DNA of 64,000 bases from Lysobacter sp. Root76 (GCF_001428685.1 NZ_LMIK01000011.1:746-64745); one strand, 5' to 3'; shown: positions 16,071-25,523, numbered from the stretch's first letter. Notes: generated by a model not told the origin, from the sequence alone. Numbers and translations are program-made.

Positions 16071-16112
16071 GTCCGGCCGATGGCTATGCCGCCATCGCGC
16101 CTGCGGCCGGAC
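16071..16112 (+). promoter_or_regulatory. nested stem-loop in the leader of the CsgG-like gene
   Basis: GTCCGGCCG (16071-16079) pairs perfectly with CGGCCGGAC (16104-16112). Inside, GATGGC (16079-16084) pairs with GCCATC (16091-16096). It precedes a terminator hairpin at 16136-16160, with a possible promoter (TATCAT, 16006-16011) upstream. The 359-bp gap 15830-16188 has no gene. This may be an attenuator leader or a short stable RNA. Confidence 0.4.
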
Positions 16113-16135
16113 GGAAACGAACGGACTCCATCGGT

Positions 16136-16160
16136 GCCGGCATCGCGATGCCGGCTTTTT
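16136..16160 (+). terminator. rho-independent terminator upstream of the CsgG-like gene
   Basis: GCCGGCATCG and CGATGCCGGC are perfect inverse complements and are followed by five T, only 29 nt before the start codon at 16189. No plus-strand gene ends just upstream, so it would end a leader or small RNA. Confidence 0.7.
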
Positions 16161-16188
16161 CGTTAGTCGTTGAAGGAATAACCGCACA

Positions 16189-17169
16189 ATGAAGACCGCA
16201 CACAGGGGAATTTCGCCCGGCAGCGCCACGCTGCTGGCCTGCGCGCTGGGCCTGGGCCTGTCGCTGACCGCCACGTCCGCCTCGGCGCAGCGCAAGAGCG
16301 CGCAGGAACAACGCGCCGAGCAGACCGCGCAGATTCCGACCTGCACCAAGAGCCTGGGCACGATCTCGGTCATCGAGCCCGAAGATTCGGTCAACTGGTG
16401 GAGCGGCCAGCAGCTGCCCGCACCCAGCAAGCTGATCAAGGTGTTCGTCAGCAAGTCGCGCTGCTTCACCCTGGTCGATCGCGGCGCCGGCATGGACATG
16501 GCCATGCGCGAACGCGAACTGGCCTCCAGCGGCCAGCTGCGCGGTCGTTCCAACGTCGGCAAGGGCCAGATCAAGGCCGCCGACTACGTGCTGGTACCGG
16601 ACCTGATCGCGCAGAACAACGACGCCGGCGGCAACGCCATTGGCGGCCTGCTCGGTGGCCTGATCGGCGGCAAAGCCGGCGCGGTCGCGGGCAATCTCAA
16701 TTTCCGCAAGAAGACCGCGGACGTGGTGCTGACCCTGACCGACGTACGCTCGTCCGAGCAGGTCGCCATGGCCGAAGGCCACGCCAAGAAGACCGACATC
16801 GGCTTCGGCGCCAGCGGCGCGCTGTGGGGCAGCAGCGGCCTGGGCGGCGCCGGCGTGTCCGGCTACGCCAACACCGAACTCGGCCAGGTCATCACCCTGG
16901 CTTATCTGCAGGCCTACACCGACCTGGTCGGCGAACTCGGCGGCGTGTCCGGCAACGCTTCGGCGTCCAACGCCCAGCAGGCCGTCACCGTGGTCAAGCC
17001 CGGCCGCCTGTACACCGACGCCAGCGGCAAGGGCAAGGTGGTGCGCTCGCTCGACGTCGGCATGATGCTTTACCCCACCGGCAACAAGCAGGGCACGATG
17101 TGGGAAGTCGAGGACGAGATGGGCAACAAGGGCTGGGTGTCTTCGCTCGCGCTCGAACTGTCCAAGTAA
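16189..17169 (+). CDS. CsgG/HfaB family secreted protein
   Basis: A 326-residue protein with a signal peptide (LLACALGLGLSLTATSASAQ, cleavage near residue 34). The body has CsgG-like features: KLIKVFVSKSRCFTLVDRGAGMDMAMRERELASSGQ, ADYVLVPDLIAQN, KTADVVLTLTDVRSSEQVAMAEGHA and a glycine-rich GGLLGGLIGGKAGAVAG. CsgG forms the outer-membrane channel of curli secretion, but this one has no lipobox cysteine and no curli genes around it. The last 60 residues (VVKPGRLYTDASGKGKVVRSLDVG...WEVEDEMGNKGWVSSLAL) look like a bacterial SH3 domain, so it may be a periplasmic or surface fusion of the two. Confidence 0.8.
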   Translation: MKTAHRGISPGSATLLACALGLGLSLTATSASAQRKSAQEQRAEQTAQIPTCTKSLGTISVIEPEDSVNWWSGQQLPAPSKLIKVFVSKSRCFTLVDRGAGMDMAMRERELASSGQLRGRSNVGKGQIKAADYVLVPDLIAQNNDAGGNAIGGLLGGLIGGKAGAVAGNLNFRKKTADVVLTLTDVRSSEQVAMAEGHAKKTDIGFGASGALWGSSGLGGAGVSGYANTELGQVITLAYLQAYTDLVGELGGVSGNASASNAQQAVTVVKPGRLYTDASGKGKVVRSLDVGMMLYPTGNKQGTMWEVEDEMGNKGWVSSLALELSK

Positions 17170-17195
17170 GTCCGTCGCCATCGCGATCGAGCAGG

Positions 17196-17217
17196 GGCCG
17201 CCGCGAGGCGGCCTTTT
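17196..17217 (+). terminator. rho-independent terminator
   Basis: GGCCGCC and GGCGGCC pair around a GCGA tetraloop and are followed by four T, 27 nt after the CsgG-like gene. Confidence 0.8.
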
Positions 17218-17269
17218 GCTTTGCGGGACGGGGCGTCGCCTGGCCCGGCCCGGTGCGCGCGGGCCCGCC

Positions 17270-18430
17270 TCAACGCTCCGGCCAATGCCAGGCGGGCACG
17301 TCGAGCAGGCCCTGCCCGACCAGCACGCTGCGGCTCATCGACTTCTCCAGCCGCAGCGTGTTGCAGTCGGGCTCCTGTTCCAGCGCCGAGATCAGCCGCG
17401 ATGCGTGCGAGACCACCCAGACCTGGGTACGGCGCGCCGCATGCGCGATCAGCCGTGCCAGGGCCGGCAGCAGGTCGGGATGCAGGCTGGTCTCGGGCTC
17501 GTTGAGCACCATCAGCGGCGGCGGCCGCGGCGTATGCAGGGCCGCGATCCACAGCAGGTAGCGCAGGGTGCCGTCGGACAGCTCGGCCGCCGACAGCGGC
17601 CGCAGCAGACCATGTTGATTGAATTGCAGGCTGAAACGGCCGTCCTGCGCGATCACGTCCACGCGCGCGCCCGGGAATGCGTCGGCCACCGCGGCGTCCA
17701 ACGCCCGCGGATCGCCGATCTCCACGATGGTCTGCCAGGCCGCGGCGAGATCGCGGCCGTCGTGGCTGAGCACCGGCGTGCGCGTGCCCAGCTGCGGCAG
17801 GCGCGCAGGCGATTCGCCGTCGGCGCGGAAGTGATCGTAGAAGCGCCAGCCACGGATGGTCTCGCGCAGGCTCAGCACCTCCGGCGCGCCGACCGGATCG
17901 GCGATCTGCCTGTACAGGCTTTCGTAGGCATTGAGATGTTCGGCCACCACGCGCCAGCCGCGGCCGTCGCGCACGCGCGCCATCGCCCCGCGGCGATCGA
18001 CCAGCAGATTCGACGAGCGCAGGAATGGGCCGCTCCAGATGGCCTCGCGCTTGATCTCCGGATCGAGCGCGAATGCCGACTTCGACGGCACCGGCAGGCC
18101 GAGGTCGATCGCGTAGCCGAATTCGTCGCCGGCGAAGCCCAGGCGCAAGGCCACCGCATTCTGGCGCGGCCCGCCTTCCACCGGCACCTCGCCGCGCTGC
18201 ATGCCCGCCGAATGCTGCTCCGGCCCTGCCCACAGCGTGGAACGCAGCCCGCCTTCGCGCGCCAGCGCCGGCACCACCCCGCCCTGCGCGGTTTCGGCGA
18301 GCAAGCGCAGTGCCCGGTACAGATTCGACTTGCCGCTGCCGTTGGCGCCGGTCACCAGGTTCAAACGCCCCATCGGCACGACCAACTTGTGCAGGGAACG
18401 GTAATGGGCGATCGCGAGCGTCGTCAGCAC
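17270..18430 (-). CDS. AAA family ATPase (RecF/OLD-like, AAA_21)
   Basis: A 386-residue ATPase with a GTG start. Walker A is NLVTGANGSGKSNLYRAL; the ABC-type signature is LSAAELSDGTLRYLLWIAAL; Walker B is PPPLMVLNEPETSLHPDLLPAL; and the H-loop region is VWVVSHASRLI. The middle (about residues 60-250) is a family-specific insert. Similar ATPases occur as solitary genes and in defence loci with a nuclease partner; here there is no TOPRIM or nuclease domain and no such neighbour, so a housekeeping or unknown role is as likely. Confidence 0.88.
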   Translation of the reverse strand: MLTTLAIAHYRSLHKLVVPMGRLNLVTGANGSGKSNLYRALRLLAETAQGGVVPALAREGGLRSTLWAGPEQHSAGMQRGEVPVEGGPRQNAVALRLGFAGDEFGYAIDLGLPVPSKSAFALDPEIKREAIWSGPFLRSSNLLVDRRGAMARVRDGRGWRVVAEHLNAYESLYRQIADPVGAPEVLSLRETIRGWRFYDHFRADGESPARLPQLGTRTPVLSHDGRDLAAAWQTIVEIGDPRALDAAVADAFPGARVDVIAQDGRFSLQFNQHGLLRPLSAAELSDGTLRYLLWIAALHTPRPPPLMVLNEPETSLHPDLLPALARLIAHAARRTQVWVVSHASRLISALEQEPDCNTLRLEKSMSRSVLVGQGLLDVPAWHWPER

Positions 18431-18604
18431 GGGCGTATGGGCATCGAATCGAAGGGGGCGTGCGCATTGGAGCCGGCGCTTATCGCAGATACTGCGACGG
18501 TCGGCAGTCGCGGCCCTGTTTCATCCGGTCTTAAACCGTGCGGTGGCATGTTTCGCGTGCCAGCCCGTCGCGGCTGCGCACCTTCCCGCAGACACGGAGG
18601 ATGT

Positions 18605-18964
18605 ATGAGCTACGTCGATGGTTTCGTCCTGGCGGTCCCGCGCAAGAATCTCACTGCCTACAAGCGCCTGGCCCGCAAGTCCGGCAAGGTCTGGCGCGAG
18701 CACGGCGCCCTGGCCTACGTCGAATGCGTCGCCGACGACGTCAAGCCCGGCAAGGTCACCTCGTTCCCGCAGGCGGTGAAGCTCAAGGCCGACGAAGTCG
18801 TGGTGTTTTCCTGGATCGTGTACAAATCGCGCGCGCAGCGCGACCGCATCATGGAAAAGGTCATGAAAGACCCGCGCCTGGCCGACAGCATGGACCCGAA
18901 GAAGCTGCCCTTCGACGGCATGCGCATGTTCTGGGGCGGCTTCAAGCCCATCCTCGAACTGTGA
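18605..18964 (+). CDS. DUF1428 family protein (YbaA-like)
   Basis: A 119-residue small cytosolic protein. The N-terminus MSYVDGFVLAVPRKNLTAYKRLARKSGKVWREHGALAYVECVADDV and the C-terminus DGMRMFWGGFKPILEL are hallmark stretches of DUF1428, a dimeric alpha-beta barrel family of unknown function. ACGGAGG a few bases before the ATG supports the start. It is divergent from the ATPase gene. Confidence 0.92.
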   Translation: MSYVDGFVLAVPRKNLTAYKRLARKSGKVWREHGALAYVECVADDVKPGKVTSFPQAVKLKADEVVVFSWIVYKSRAQRDRIMEKVMKDPRLADSMDPKKLPFDGMRMFWGGFKPILEL

Positions 18965-19080
18965 TCGGCGGATATGCGCCGGCTGCGCCGCATCCGGCGC
19001 GGCCGGTTGCCGCGCACCTTTACCGCCCGCCGCGGGACTGAAACAATCGAGCGCAATCGCAACGCCGTCGGGGAAAACGG

Positions 19081-20556
19081 ATGCGCTCTACCAGCCGCCT
19101 GCTGCTCGCGCTGTTGCTGACGCCAGGGCTGTCCGCCTGCCAACCCGCAGCCCCCGAAGCCGCGCACGACGATACCGGCCGCATCGCGTTCGCCGACGCC
19201 GCCGCGACCCGGGTCGGCAGCGAACGCGCGCCGCTGCCGGCGCGCTACGCCGCCGCCCTGCCCGAAACCGTCGCCGATCTGGAGCACTGGTGGGACGACC
19301 GCGAGCGCTTCCCGCCGCCGTCGCATGCGATCGACGGCGTCGTCAGCGGCGATGCCGGTTGGATCGGCCGCCTGCGCCGCAGCGCCGAACGCGTACCCGC
19401 CGGCGAAACGCAGCGCTGGGCGGCGATCTGGCAGGCCAGGCTGGAGTATCGCGAGGTGCGGCCGGCGTTCTGCGCTTCGACGCGCGCGATCGCCGCCGAA
19501 CCCGACTCGACCCTGCGCCGCGCGCTGATGCCCGCGTTCGCCAAGCACTGCGCCGGCCCGGAAGACGCCGCGGCGGTGTTGCGCAACGACACGCCGGACG
19601 CGGCCGTGCTCGACTACTACAGCCAGGACCGATCGAACGGCGGCCCACGCCCGGCGTTCGCGCCACGGCTCGCGCGCGCCGCGCGCAACGTCTTCCACGG
19701 CGACGACGAGCAGGCCGCGCGGCGCGCGGCCTTCGTGCTGGCCGAACTGCACCAGCCCGAAGCCAATGCCACGCTGCTGACTCTGCACGGCGAGATCCGC
19801 GACCAGGAGCGCGCTGACCAGATCGCGATGGCCTTTCTCCGCTCCGACAGCGGGCCCGGCCGCACCCAGGCGCAACTGGCCTGCACGCGTCGGTCGCAGG
19901 ACCCGATGTGCGAAGAACTGCGCAAGCCCAAGCCAGCGGCGGCCGCGCAATCGCAGCAGGATCCCGACCGGGCGCCCCCGGCGAAAGTCCGCGCGCGCAT
20001 CGAACAACTGCAGAACCTGGGCTTCGCGCGCGTGGGCGACATCGACCCGAGCAAGCTGGAAAGCGCGGATGCGGTCGCGGTGCTGCAGGCCGCCGGCTAC
20101 GCGCATTGGTTCGATGTCGAAACCGGAGAATTCCCCAACCAGCACGACAGCCTGCTGCGCGAACTGGCCGAGTTGGTGCGGCCTGCGCTGGACGGCGTCG
20201 TGTTCGAGGAAGTCGCGCCGGACAACGACGATGGCCCGTACCAGCTGTTCGCCTACGCCGACGGCATGCGCTACCGCACCCAGGCCGAGAACCACGGCGA
20301 CTGGTACGATGTCGACGCCGTGCTGCGCCTGCTCGACGCGCTGTTGCAGGCGCGCAAGTCTTCCGATCGCTACCTCGCCCTAGACACCGGCGACCAGAGC
20401 CTGGTCGTGGTCGGCGGCCCGCGCGCCGCGATCGACGCGGCATTGCGGCAGAAGCTGCTGAAGCCGGGCGACCCTGCCGAGGCCGAACGGGCCGGCAAGG
20501 CGTTCGAGACCGAAGTATTGGACAAGCTGCGCGCGCAGGGCGAGGCCGCGAAGTAG
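19081..20556 (+). CDS. predicted lipoprotein, unknown function
   Basis: A 491-residue protein with a lipoprotein signal peptide (LLLALLLTPGLSAC, cysteine at residue 20). The N-terminal half is helical with repeated alanine/arginine-rich segments (about 90-270). Low-complexity KPKPAAAAQSQQDP (about 282-295) links it to a C-terminal domain (about 305-480) with GYAHWFDVETGEFPNQHDSLLRELAELVRPAL and VDAVLRLLDALLQ. No family was recognised. It is followed by a strong terminator shared with the convergent MATE gene. Confidence 0.7.
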   Translation: MRSTSRLLLALLLTPGLSACQPAAPEAAHDDTGRIAFADAAATRVGSERAPLPARYAAALPETVADLEHWWDDRERFPPPSHAIDGVVSGDAGWIGRLRRSAERVPAGETQRWAAIWQARLEYREVRPAFCASTRAIAAEPDSTLRRALMPAFAKHCAGPEDAAAVLRNDTPDAAVLDYYSQDRSNGGPRPAFAPRLARAARNVFHGDDEQAARRAAFVLAELHQPEANATLLTLHGEIRDQERADQIAMAFLRSDSGPGRTQAQLACTRRSQDPMCEELRKPKPAAAAQSQQDPDRAPPAKVRARIEQLQNLGFARVGDIDPSKLESADAVAVLQAAGYAHWFDVETGEFPNQHDSLLRELAELVRPALDGVVFEEVAPDNDDGPYQLFAYADGMRYRTQAENHGDWYDVDAVLRLLDALLQARKSSDRYLALDTGDQSLVVVGGPRAAIDAALRQKLLKPGDPAEAERAGKAFETEVLDKLRAQGEAAK

Positions 20557-20578
20557 ATCCAAAAGTAGAGCCAAAAAG

Positions 20579-20604
20579 AAACGGCTCGCCAGCGCGAGCC
20601 GTTT
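20579..20604. terminator. bidirectional terminator-like hairpin
   Basis: AAACGGCTCGC and GCGAGCCGTTT pair around CAGC between two convergent genes. The A and T ends provide short U-runs in both directions. Confidence 0.7.
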
Positions 20605-20637
20605 CCGTATTCGAGGTGGCGGTAGGCCGGCGCTGCG

Positions 20638-22083
20638 TCAGACCTGCACCGTCTTCCAGCGCCCGCGGCTGAACAGCCACAGCGTGAACAGGCCCACCGA
20701 GGTCTCCGACACGAACACGGCCCAGAACACGCCCGATTGCTGCCAGTTCAGCGAGATCGCCAGGAAGTACGACAGCGGGATCTGGACCAGCCAGAAGAAC
20801 ACCACGTTGATCTTGGTCGGCGTCATCGTGTCGCCGGCGCCGTTGAAGGCCTGCACGGTGACCATCCACCAGCCATAGACGAAGAACGAGTACGACAGGA
20901 TCCGCAGCCATTCCGCGCCGATCGCGACGACCTTCGCGTCTTCGGTGAAGAAGCCGACCAGCTGGCTCGGGAACAGGAAGAACAGCACCGACACGATCAC
21001 CAGGTAGGCCATGTTGTACCAGCCGATACGCCACACCGAGGCTTCCGCGCGCTCGGGCTGCTCGGCGCCCAGGTTCTGGCCGACCAGGGTCGCCGCCGCG
21101 TTGGACATGCCCCAGGCCGGCATCATCGTGAACATCATGAGCCGGATCGCGATGGTGGCGCCGGCCACCGCCTCGCTGCCGACGCTGGCCAGGATGCGCA
21201 TCAGGAAGATCCACGAGGTCATCGCCACGATCATCTGACCGATGCCGCCCAGCGAGGTGCGCACGATGTGCCAGAGCACCGCACCCTGCCAGGCCAGATG
21301 CGCGGCCGTCACCCGGATGTGCTTGCCGCCGTGGAACAGCACCCACAACTGGAACAGCACGCCGATCCCGCGGCCGATATTGGTGGCGATGGCGGCGCCC
21401 TCGATGCCCAGGGCCGGCACCGGTCCCAGGCCGAAGATCAGCAAGGGGCACAGCAGGATGTTCAAACCGTTCGACAGCCACAGCACGCGCATCGCGATGG
21501 CCGCGTCGCCGGCGCCGCGGAAGATCGCATTGATCACGAACAGCAGCACGATCACCGCGTTTCCGCCCAGCATCCATTGGGTGTAGCGATAGCCGTGCTC
21601 GATGCTCCAGGCGTCGGCGCCCATCAACCGCAACAGGTCCTGCGCATAGACGATGCCGACCAGCGCGGGGACCACCGACACCAGCAGCGCGACCAGGATC
21701 GCCTGCACCGCAGCCACCGCGGCCTGCTCGCGCTTGCCCTCGCCGATCCGGCGGGCCACCACGGCGGTCACCGCCATCGCCAGGCCCATCGCCACGGCGT
21801 ACAGCAGGAACAGATAGCTTTCGGTCAGCCCCACGGTCGCCACTGCGGACGGTCCGAGCTTGGCGACGAAGAAGATGTCGACGACCGCGAAGGTGGACTC
21901 CAGCACGAGCTCCAGCACCATCGGCACCGCCAGCAGGAACACCGCGCGGCGCATCGGGATCTTGGTGTAGTCGGCGTTGGTGCCGCGCACGGCTTCGCGG
22001 ATCTCGCTCCACAGCGAGCCGGTGGGGACGTGCGGGGCGACGGCCGTGTCGCCGTCCGGGGTGGTTTGCGGTTGATTGCTCAT
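20638..22083 (-). CDS. MATE family efflux transporter
   Basis: A 481-residue, twelve-helix protein of the multidrug and toxin extrusion family. The MATE pattern is visible in PMRRAVFLLAVPMVLELVLESTFAVVDIFFVAKLGPSAVATVGL and its second-half counterpart LAWQGAVLWHIVRTSLGGIGQMIVAMTSWIFL, and in the conserved GAAIATNIGRGIGVLFQ. A soluble N-terminus of about 40 residues precedes the first helix. It should export cationic compounds or drugs using a Na+ or H+ gradient; the substrate cannot be inferred. It stands alone. Confidence 0.93.
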   Translation of the reverse strand: MSNQPQTTPDGDTAVAPHVPTGSLWSEIREAVRGTNADYTKIPMRRAVFLLAVPMVLELVLESTFAVVDIFFVAKLGPSAVATVGLTESYLFLLYAVAMGLAMAVTAVVARRIGEGKREQAAVAAVQAILVALLVSVVPALVGIVYAQDLLRLMGADAWSIEHGYRYTQWMLGGNAVIVLLFVINAIFRGAGDAAIAMRVLWLSNGLNILLCPLLIFGLGPVPALGIEGAAIATNIGRGIGVLFQLWVLFHGGKHIRVTAAHLAWQGAVLWHIVRTSLGGIGQMIVAMTSWIFLMRILASVGSEAVAGATIAIRLMMFTMMPAWGMSNAAATLVGQNLGAEQPERAEASVWRIGWYNMAYLVIVSVLFFLFPSQLVGFFTEDAKVVAIGAEWLRILSYSFFVYGWWMVTVQAFNGAGDTMTPTKINVVFFWLVQIPLSYFLAISLNWQQSGVFWAVFVSETSVGLFTLWLFSRGRWKTVQV

Positions 22084-22496
22084 CAGGACCTATCCGTGTG
22101 CTCAGGGACGGGGGTACGGCGGCGGCCGTCGTACCGATTCCTGGGTACGACGAACCAAGGGGGCCGAAATCGACAACCGGGCCGCCGCCCCTCATCGGAT
22201 CGCGCCGGGCCCGGCCGACGCGTCCGAGCACCCTGCCATGAGCCCGTCTCAGCAGCTGGGACGCCACTGCGTCCGACTGCGGCCCGGCACTACCCAGGCG
22301 CCTGGGCCGTTGCGTCGACAGCGACGACGATGCTTCGAATTCTCGACAGTCCGCTTACGATCTCGCGCCCCGGTGATCCGCAGCGCAACCTGAACGATCG
22401 CACTACGCTCCACCGCTGCGGCGAACTGCCTGTCTATTCGGGACCCGCCCGTTCGTCGGACACAATGAGGACTACGCCTCGCACAGGAAAACTCCC
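22084..22496. other. intergenic, no gene recognised
   Basis: Between the divergent MATE and SRPBCC genes. Short GC hairpins occur (GGTACGGCGGCGGCCGTCGTACC-like near 22113-22136), but no gene, repeat copy or known RNA was recognised. The last 60 bases probably hold the promoter of the SRPBCC gene. Confidence 0.5.
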
Positions 22497-22940
22497 ATGA
22501 CCGGCACCGTACGTTTGCACCGCGTTTTCACCGCCCCGCCCGAGCGCGTGTACCGCGCGTTCCTCGATGGAGCCGCGCTTTCCAAATGGCTGCCGCCGGA
22601 CGGTTTCACCTGCACCGTGCACGAGCTGGACGCGCGGGTCGGCGGCAAGTACCGGATGAGCTTCGCCAATTTCTCGACCGGCAACGGCCACAGTTTCGGC
22701 GGCACCTACCTGGAGCTGGTGCCGGGCGAACGCATCGTCCACGACGACCGCTTCGATTCCCCCGACCTGCCCGGCACCATGCTCACCACGATCAGCCTGC
22801 GCACCGTGTCCTGCGGCACCGAGCTGCAGGTGGTCCAGGAAGGCATTCCCGACGTGATCCCGGTCGAGCAGTGTTACCTCGGTTGGCAGGAATCGCTGAC
22901 CCTGCTGGAACGGCTGGTCGAGCCGACCATCCCCGAGTGA
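22497..22940 (+). CDS. SRPBCC family protein (AHSA1-like)
   Basis: A 147-residue protein of the activator-of-Hsp90-like SRPBCC family. The start VRLHRVFTAPPERVYRAFLDGAALSKWLPPDGFTCTVHELDARVGGKYRMSF and end GWQESLTLLERLVEP match the family closely. Such proteins bind small hydrophobic ligands; the ligand is unknown. No ArsR-type partner, often adjacent in this family, is found beside it. Confidence 0.9.
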   Translation: MTGTVRLHRVFTAPPERVYRAFLDGAALSKWLPPDGFTCTVHELDARVGGKYRMSFANFSTGNGHSFGGTYLELVPGERIVHDDRFDSPDLPGTMLTTISLRTVSCGTELQVVQEGIPDVIPVEQCYLGWQESLTLLERLVEPTIPE

Positions 22941-23048
22941 GCGCGGCGCAACATTGCGAGTTCTGAAACGAACAACGGCCCGGGAGACCGGGCCGTCGTT
23001 CGGCTGCGCGCGGCGCAAGCCGCGAAGCTGTCGCTGCCCGTCGCGGGC

Positions 23049-24719
23049 TCAGAGCATCGGCAGCTTCAGCCCCTGCTCCTTCGCGCAGGCCTGGGCGATC
23101 TCGTAACCCGCGTCGGCATGACGCATCACACCGGTGCCCGGGTCGTTCCAGAGCACGCGCGCGATGCGCTTGTCGGCCTCCTCGCTGCCGTCGCAGACGA
23201 TGACCACGCCGGAGTGCTGCGAATAGCCCATGCCGACGCCGCCGCCGTGGTGCAGCGACACCCAGGTCGCGCCGCCGGCGACGTTGAGCATGGCGTTGAG
23301 CAGCGGCCAGTCGCTGACCGCGTCGCTGCCGTCCTTCATCGCTTCGGTCTCGCGGTTGGGCGAGGCGACGCTGCCGCTGTCCAGGTGATCGCGGCCGATC
23401 ACTACCGGCGCTTTCAGCTCGCCGTTGCGGACCATTTCGTTGAAGGCCAGGCCGAGCTTGTGGCGCAGGCCCAGGCCGACCCAGCAGATGCGCGCCGGCA
23501 GGCCCTGGAAGCTGATGCGCTCGCGCGCCATGTCCAGCCAGCGGTGCAGATGGGCGTCGTCGGCGATGATTTCCTTGACCTTGGCGTCGGTCTTGTAGAT
23601 GTCCTCGGGGTCGCCGCTGAGCGCGACCCAGCGGAACGGACCGACGCCGCGGCAGAACAGCGGCCGCACGTAGGCCGGCACGAAACCCGGGAAGTCGAAC
23701 GCGTTGGCGCAGCCTTCGTCCAGAGCCATCTGGCGGATGTTGTTGCCGTAGTCGAAGGTCGGGATGCCCTGCCGCTGGAACGCGAGCATGGCCTCGACGT
23801 GCACGCGCATCGAGCGCTTGGCCGCGTCGCGCACGCCTTCGGGATCGCTCTTCTGTGCGGCCAGCCACTGCTCGACGGTCCAGCCGATCGGCAGGTAGCC
23901 GTGGACCGGATCGTGGGCGCTGGTCTGGTCGGTGACCGCGTCCGGGCGCACGCCGCGGCGCACGAGTTCGGGCAGCACTTCGGCGGCGTTGCCGAGCAGC
24001 GCGATCGAACGCGCCTCGCCGGCGGCTGTGTACTTGGCGATGCGCGCGAGCGCGTCGTCCAGGTCGCTGGCCTGCTCGTCGACGTAGCGCGTGCGCAGGC
24101 GCATGTCGATGCTGCTCTGCTTGCATTCGATGTTGAGCGAACAGGCGCCGGCCAGCGACGCGGCCAGCGGCTGCGCGCCGCCCATGCCGCCCAGGCCGGC
24201 GGTCAGGATCCACTTGCCCTTGAGGTCGCCGCCGTAATGCTGGCGGCCCATCTCGACGAAGGTCTCGTAGGTGCCCTGGACGATGCCCTGCGAGCCGATG
24301 TAGATCCAGCTGCCCGCGGTCATCTGGCCGTACATCATCAGGCCCTTCTTATCGAGCTCGTTGAAGTGCTCCCAGGTCGCCCAATGCGGGACCAGGTTGG
24401 AGTTGGCCAGCAGCACGCGCGGCGCGTCGGCATGGGTCGGGAACACGCCGACCGGCTTGCCCGACTGGATCAGCAGGGTCTCGTTGTCTTCGAGCTCGCG
24501 CAGCGATTTCAGGATCGCGTCGAACGAGGGCCAGTCGCGCGCGGCGCGGCCGATGCCGCCGTAGACCACCAGTTCGGCCGGATTCTCGGCCACTTCCGGA
24601 TCCAGGTTGTTCTGGATCATGCGGTAGGCCGCCTCGCTTAACCACGACTTGCAGGTCTTCTCGCCGCCGCGCGGAGCGCGGATGACGCGGGTGGGGTCGT
24701 TGCGGCTGGCTGCGGACAT
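23049..24719 (-). CDS. hutU: urocanate hydratase
   Basis: A 556-residue protein, the normal length for urocanase, which adds water to urocanate to give imidazolonepropionate, the second step of histidine degradation, using tightly bound NAD. Seen are the N-terminal [20 protein letters not shown], the NAD-binding [24 protein letters not shown] and the active-site region [14 protein letters not shown] with RGVGPF before it. GATAAT (24755-24750, minus) is a plausible -10 box. hutF and hutI lie about 6 kb away; hutH and a deformylase or hutG gene are not in the window. Confidence 0.97.
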   Translation of the reverse strand: MSAASRNDPTRVIRAPRGGEKTCKSWLSEAAYRMIQNNLDPEVAENPAELVVYGGIGRAARDWPSFDAILKSLRELEDNETLLIQSGKPVGVFPTHADAPRVLLANSNLVPHWATWEHFNELDKKGLMMYGQMTAGSWIYIGSQGIVQGTYETFVEMGRQHYGGDLKGKWILTAGLGGMGGAQPLAASLAGACSLNIECKQSSIDMRLRTRYVDEQASDLDDALARIAKYTAAGEARSIALLGNAAEVLPELVRRGVRPDAVTDQTSAHDPVHGYLPIGWTVEQWLAAQKSDPEGVRDAAKRSMRVHVEAMLAFQRQGIPTFDYGNNIRQMALDEGCANAFDFPGFVPAYVRPLFCRGVGPFRWVALSGDPEDIYKTDAKVKEIIADDAHLHRWLDMARERISFQGLPARICWVGLGLRHKLGLAFNEMVRNGELKAPVVIGRDHLDSGSVASPNRETEAMKDGSDAVSDWPLLNAMLNVAGGATWVSLHHGGGVGMGYSQHSGVVIVCDGSEEADKRIARVLWNDPGTGVMRHADAGYEIAQACAKEQGLKLPML

Positions 24720-24846
24720 GGCGGTTTCCGGCGTTCGAGGGTGTACGAAATTATCGCGCCGCGTTCTCGGCAGCCGCCAGCGCGCGCAAGCCGTCGGCGA
24801 CGATTGTGCGGGTCTTTTCGCCAGGAATTGCCGCGCCGCGGGCAAA

Positions 24847-24865
24847 ATGTATACGCTGTATACAT
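24847..24865. promoter_or_regulatory. perfect palindromic operator overlapping the TetR start codon
   Basis: ATGTATAC-GCT-GTATACAT, an 8-bp perfect inverted repeat whose right arm includes the AT of the ATG at 24864. TTGCCG (24826-24831) and TATACG (24850-24855) form a possible promoter with 18-nt spacing, so transcription would begin at or very near the start codon and be blocked by a bound repressor. Confidence 0.7.
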
Positions 24866-25448
24866 GAGCGCGCCCGCCGCCACCGCCGACCGGATCCTGC
24901 GCGCCGCCCGCGTCCTGCTCGAACGCGACGGCGCCGACGCGGTCAGCATGCGCCGCGTCGCCAAGGCGGTCGGAATCACGCCGATGGCGATCTACCGGCA
25001 TTTCCCGAATCGCGACGCTCTGCTCAAGCGCATCAGCGACGACAGTTTCCAGGAGATCGCCCACCACTGGAGCGCGCGCAACGAAGGCGGCGACGTGATC
25101 GCACGGCTCAAGGCGATCCAGCGCATCTATCTGGACTATGCGCTCGCCCACCCGCATCTGTTCGATCACGCCTTCTCGGCCCGGCGCGAAGACGCGCGGC
25201 GCTATCCGGAAGACTTCCACGCCCGGCGCTCGCCGACCTTGAACGTGGTCGCCGATGTGGTCAGCGAGGCGCAGCAAGCCGGCCTGCTGCGCCAGGACGA
25301 TGCCTGGGACGTGGCGATGACCTTGTGGGCGCACACCCACGGGCTGATCGCGCTCTACCGCGCCGGCCGCTTCAGCTACGACGAGCGCCGCTTCCGCGAC
25401 TTCTACGAAGCCTCGCTGGGCAGGCTGCTGGACGGACTGCGGAGCTAA
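24864..25448 (+). CDS. TetR family transcriptional regulator
   Basis: A 194-residue regulator. The TetR N-terminal DNA-binding domain is [53 protein letters not shown] (helix-turn-helix about residues 26-50). The C-terminal part has the WHG-type pattern around [24 protein letters not shown]. The ATG at 24864 sits inside a perfect palindrome and has no Shine-Dalgarno site, so it is likely autoregulated and possibly leaderless. It is divergent from hutU, but the operator is about 90 bp upstream of the hutU promoter, so control of hutU is doubtful. Confidence 0.92.
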   Translation: MSAPAATADRILRAARVLLERDGADAVSMRRVAKAVGITPMAIYRHFPNRDALLKRISDDSFQEIAHHWSARNEGGDVIARLKAIQRIYLDYALAHPHLFDHAFSARREDARRYPEDFHARRSPTLNVVADVVSEAQQAGLLRQDDAWDVAMTLWAHTHGLIALYRAGRFSYDERRFRDFYEASLGRLLDGLRS

Positions 25449-25494
25449 GCGCGGCGATATCCGCGACCGGCACGAGCCGCGCGGCGCGGATACG

Positions 25495-25523
25495 AAAACG
25501 CCCGGCTGCAGAAGCCGGGCGTT
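25495..25523 (-). terminator. rho-independent terminator
   Basis: AACGCCCGGCT pairs with AGCCGGGCGTT around a 5-nt loop and on the minus strand is followed by TTTT. It ends the small secreted-protein gene at 25548-25883. Confidence 0.75.

Noticed and set aside
17270-18430. defence-system ATPase
   Set aside because: No nuclease, TOPRIM or other defence partner lies beside it, so only a plain ATPase call is supported.
19343-22267. 974-codon open frame on the minus strand
   Set aside because: It lies antisense to a lipoprotein gene and in another frame of the MATE gene; composition is arginine/proline-rich shadow sequence typical of high-GC DNA.
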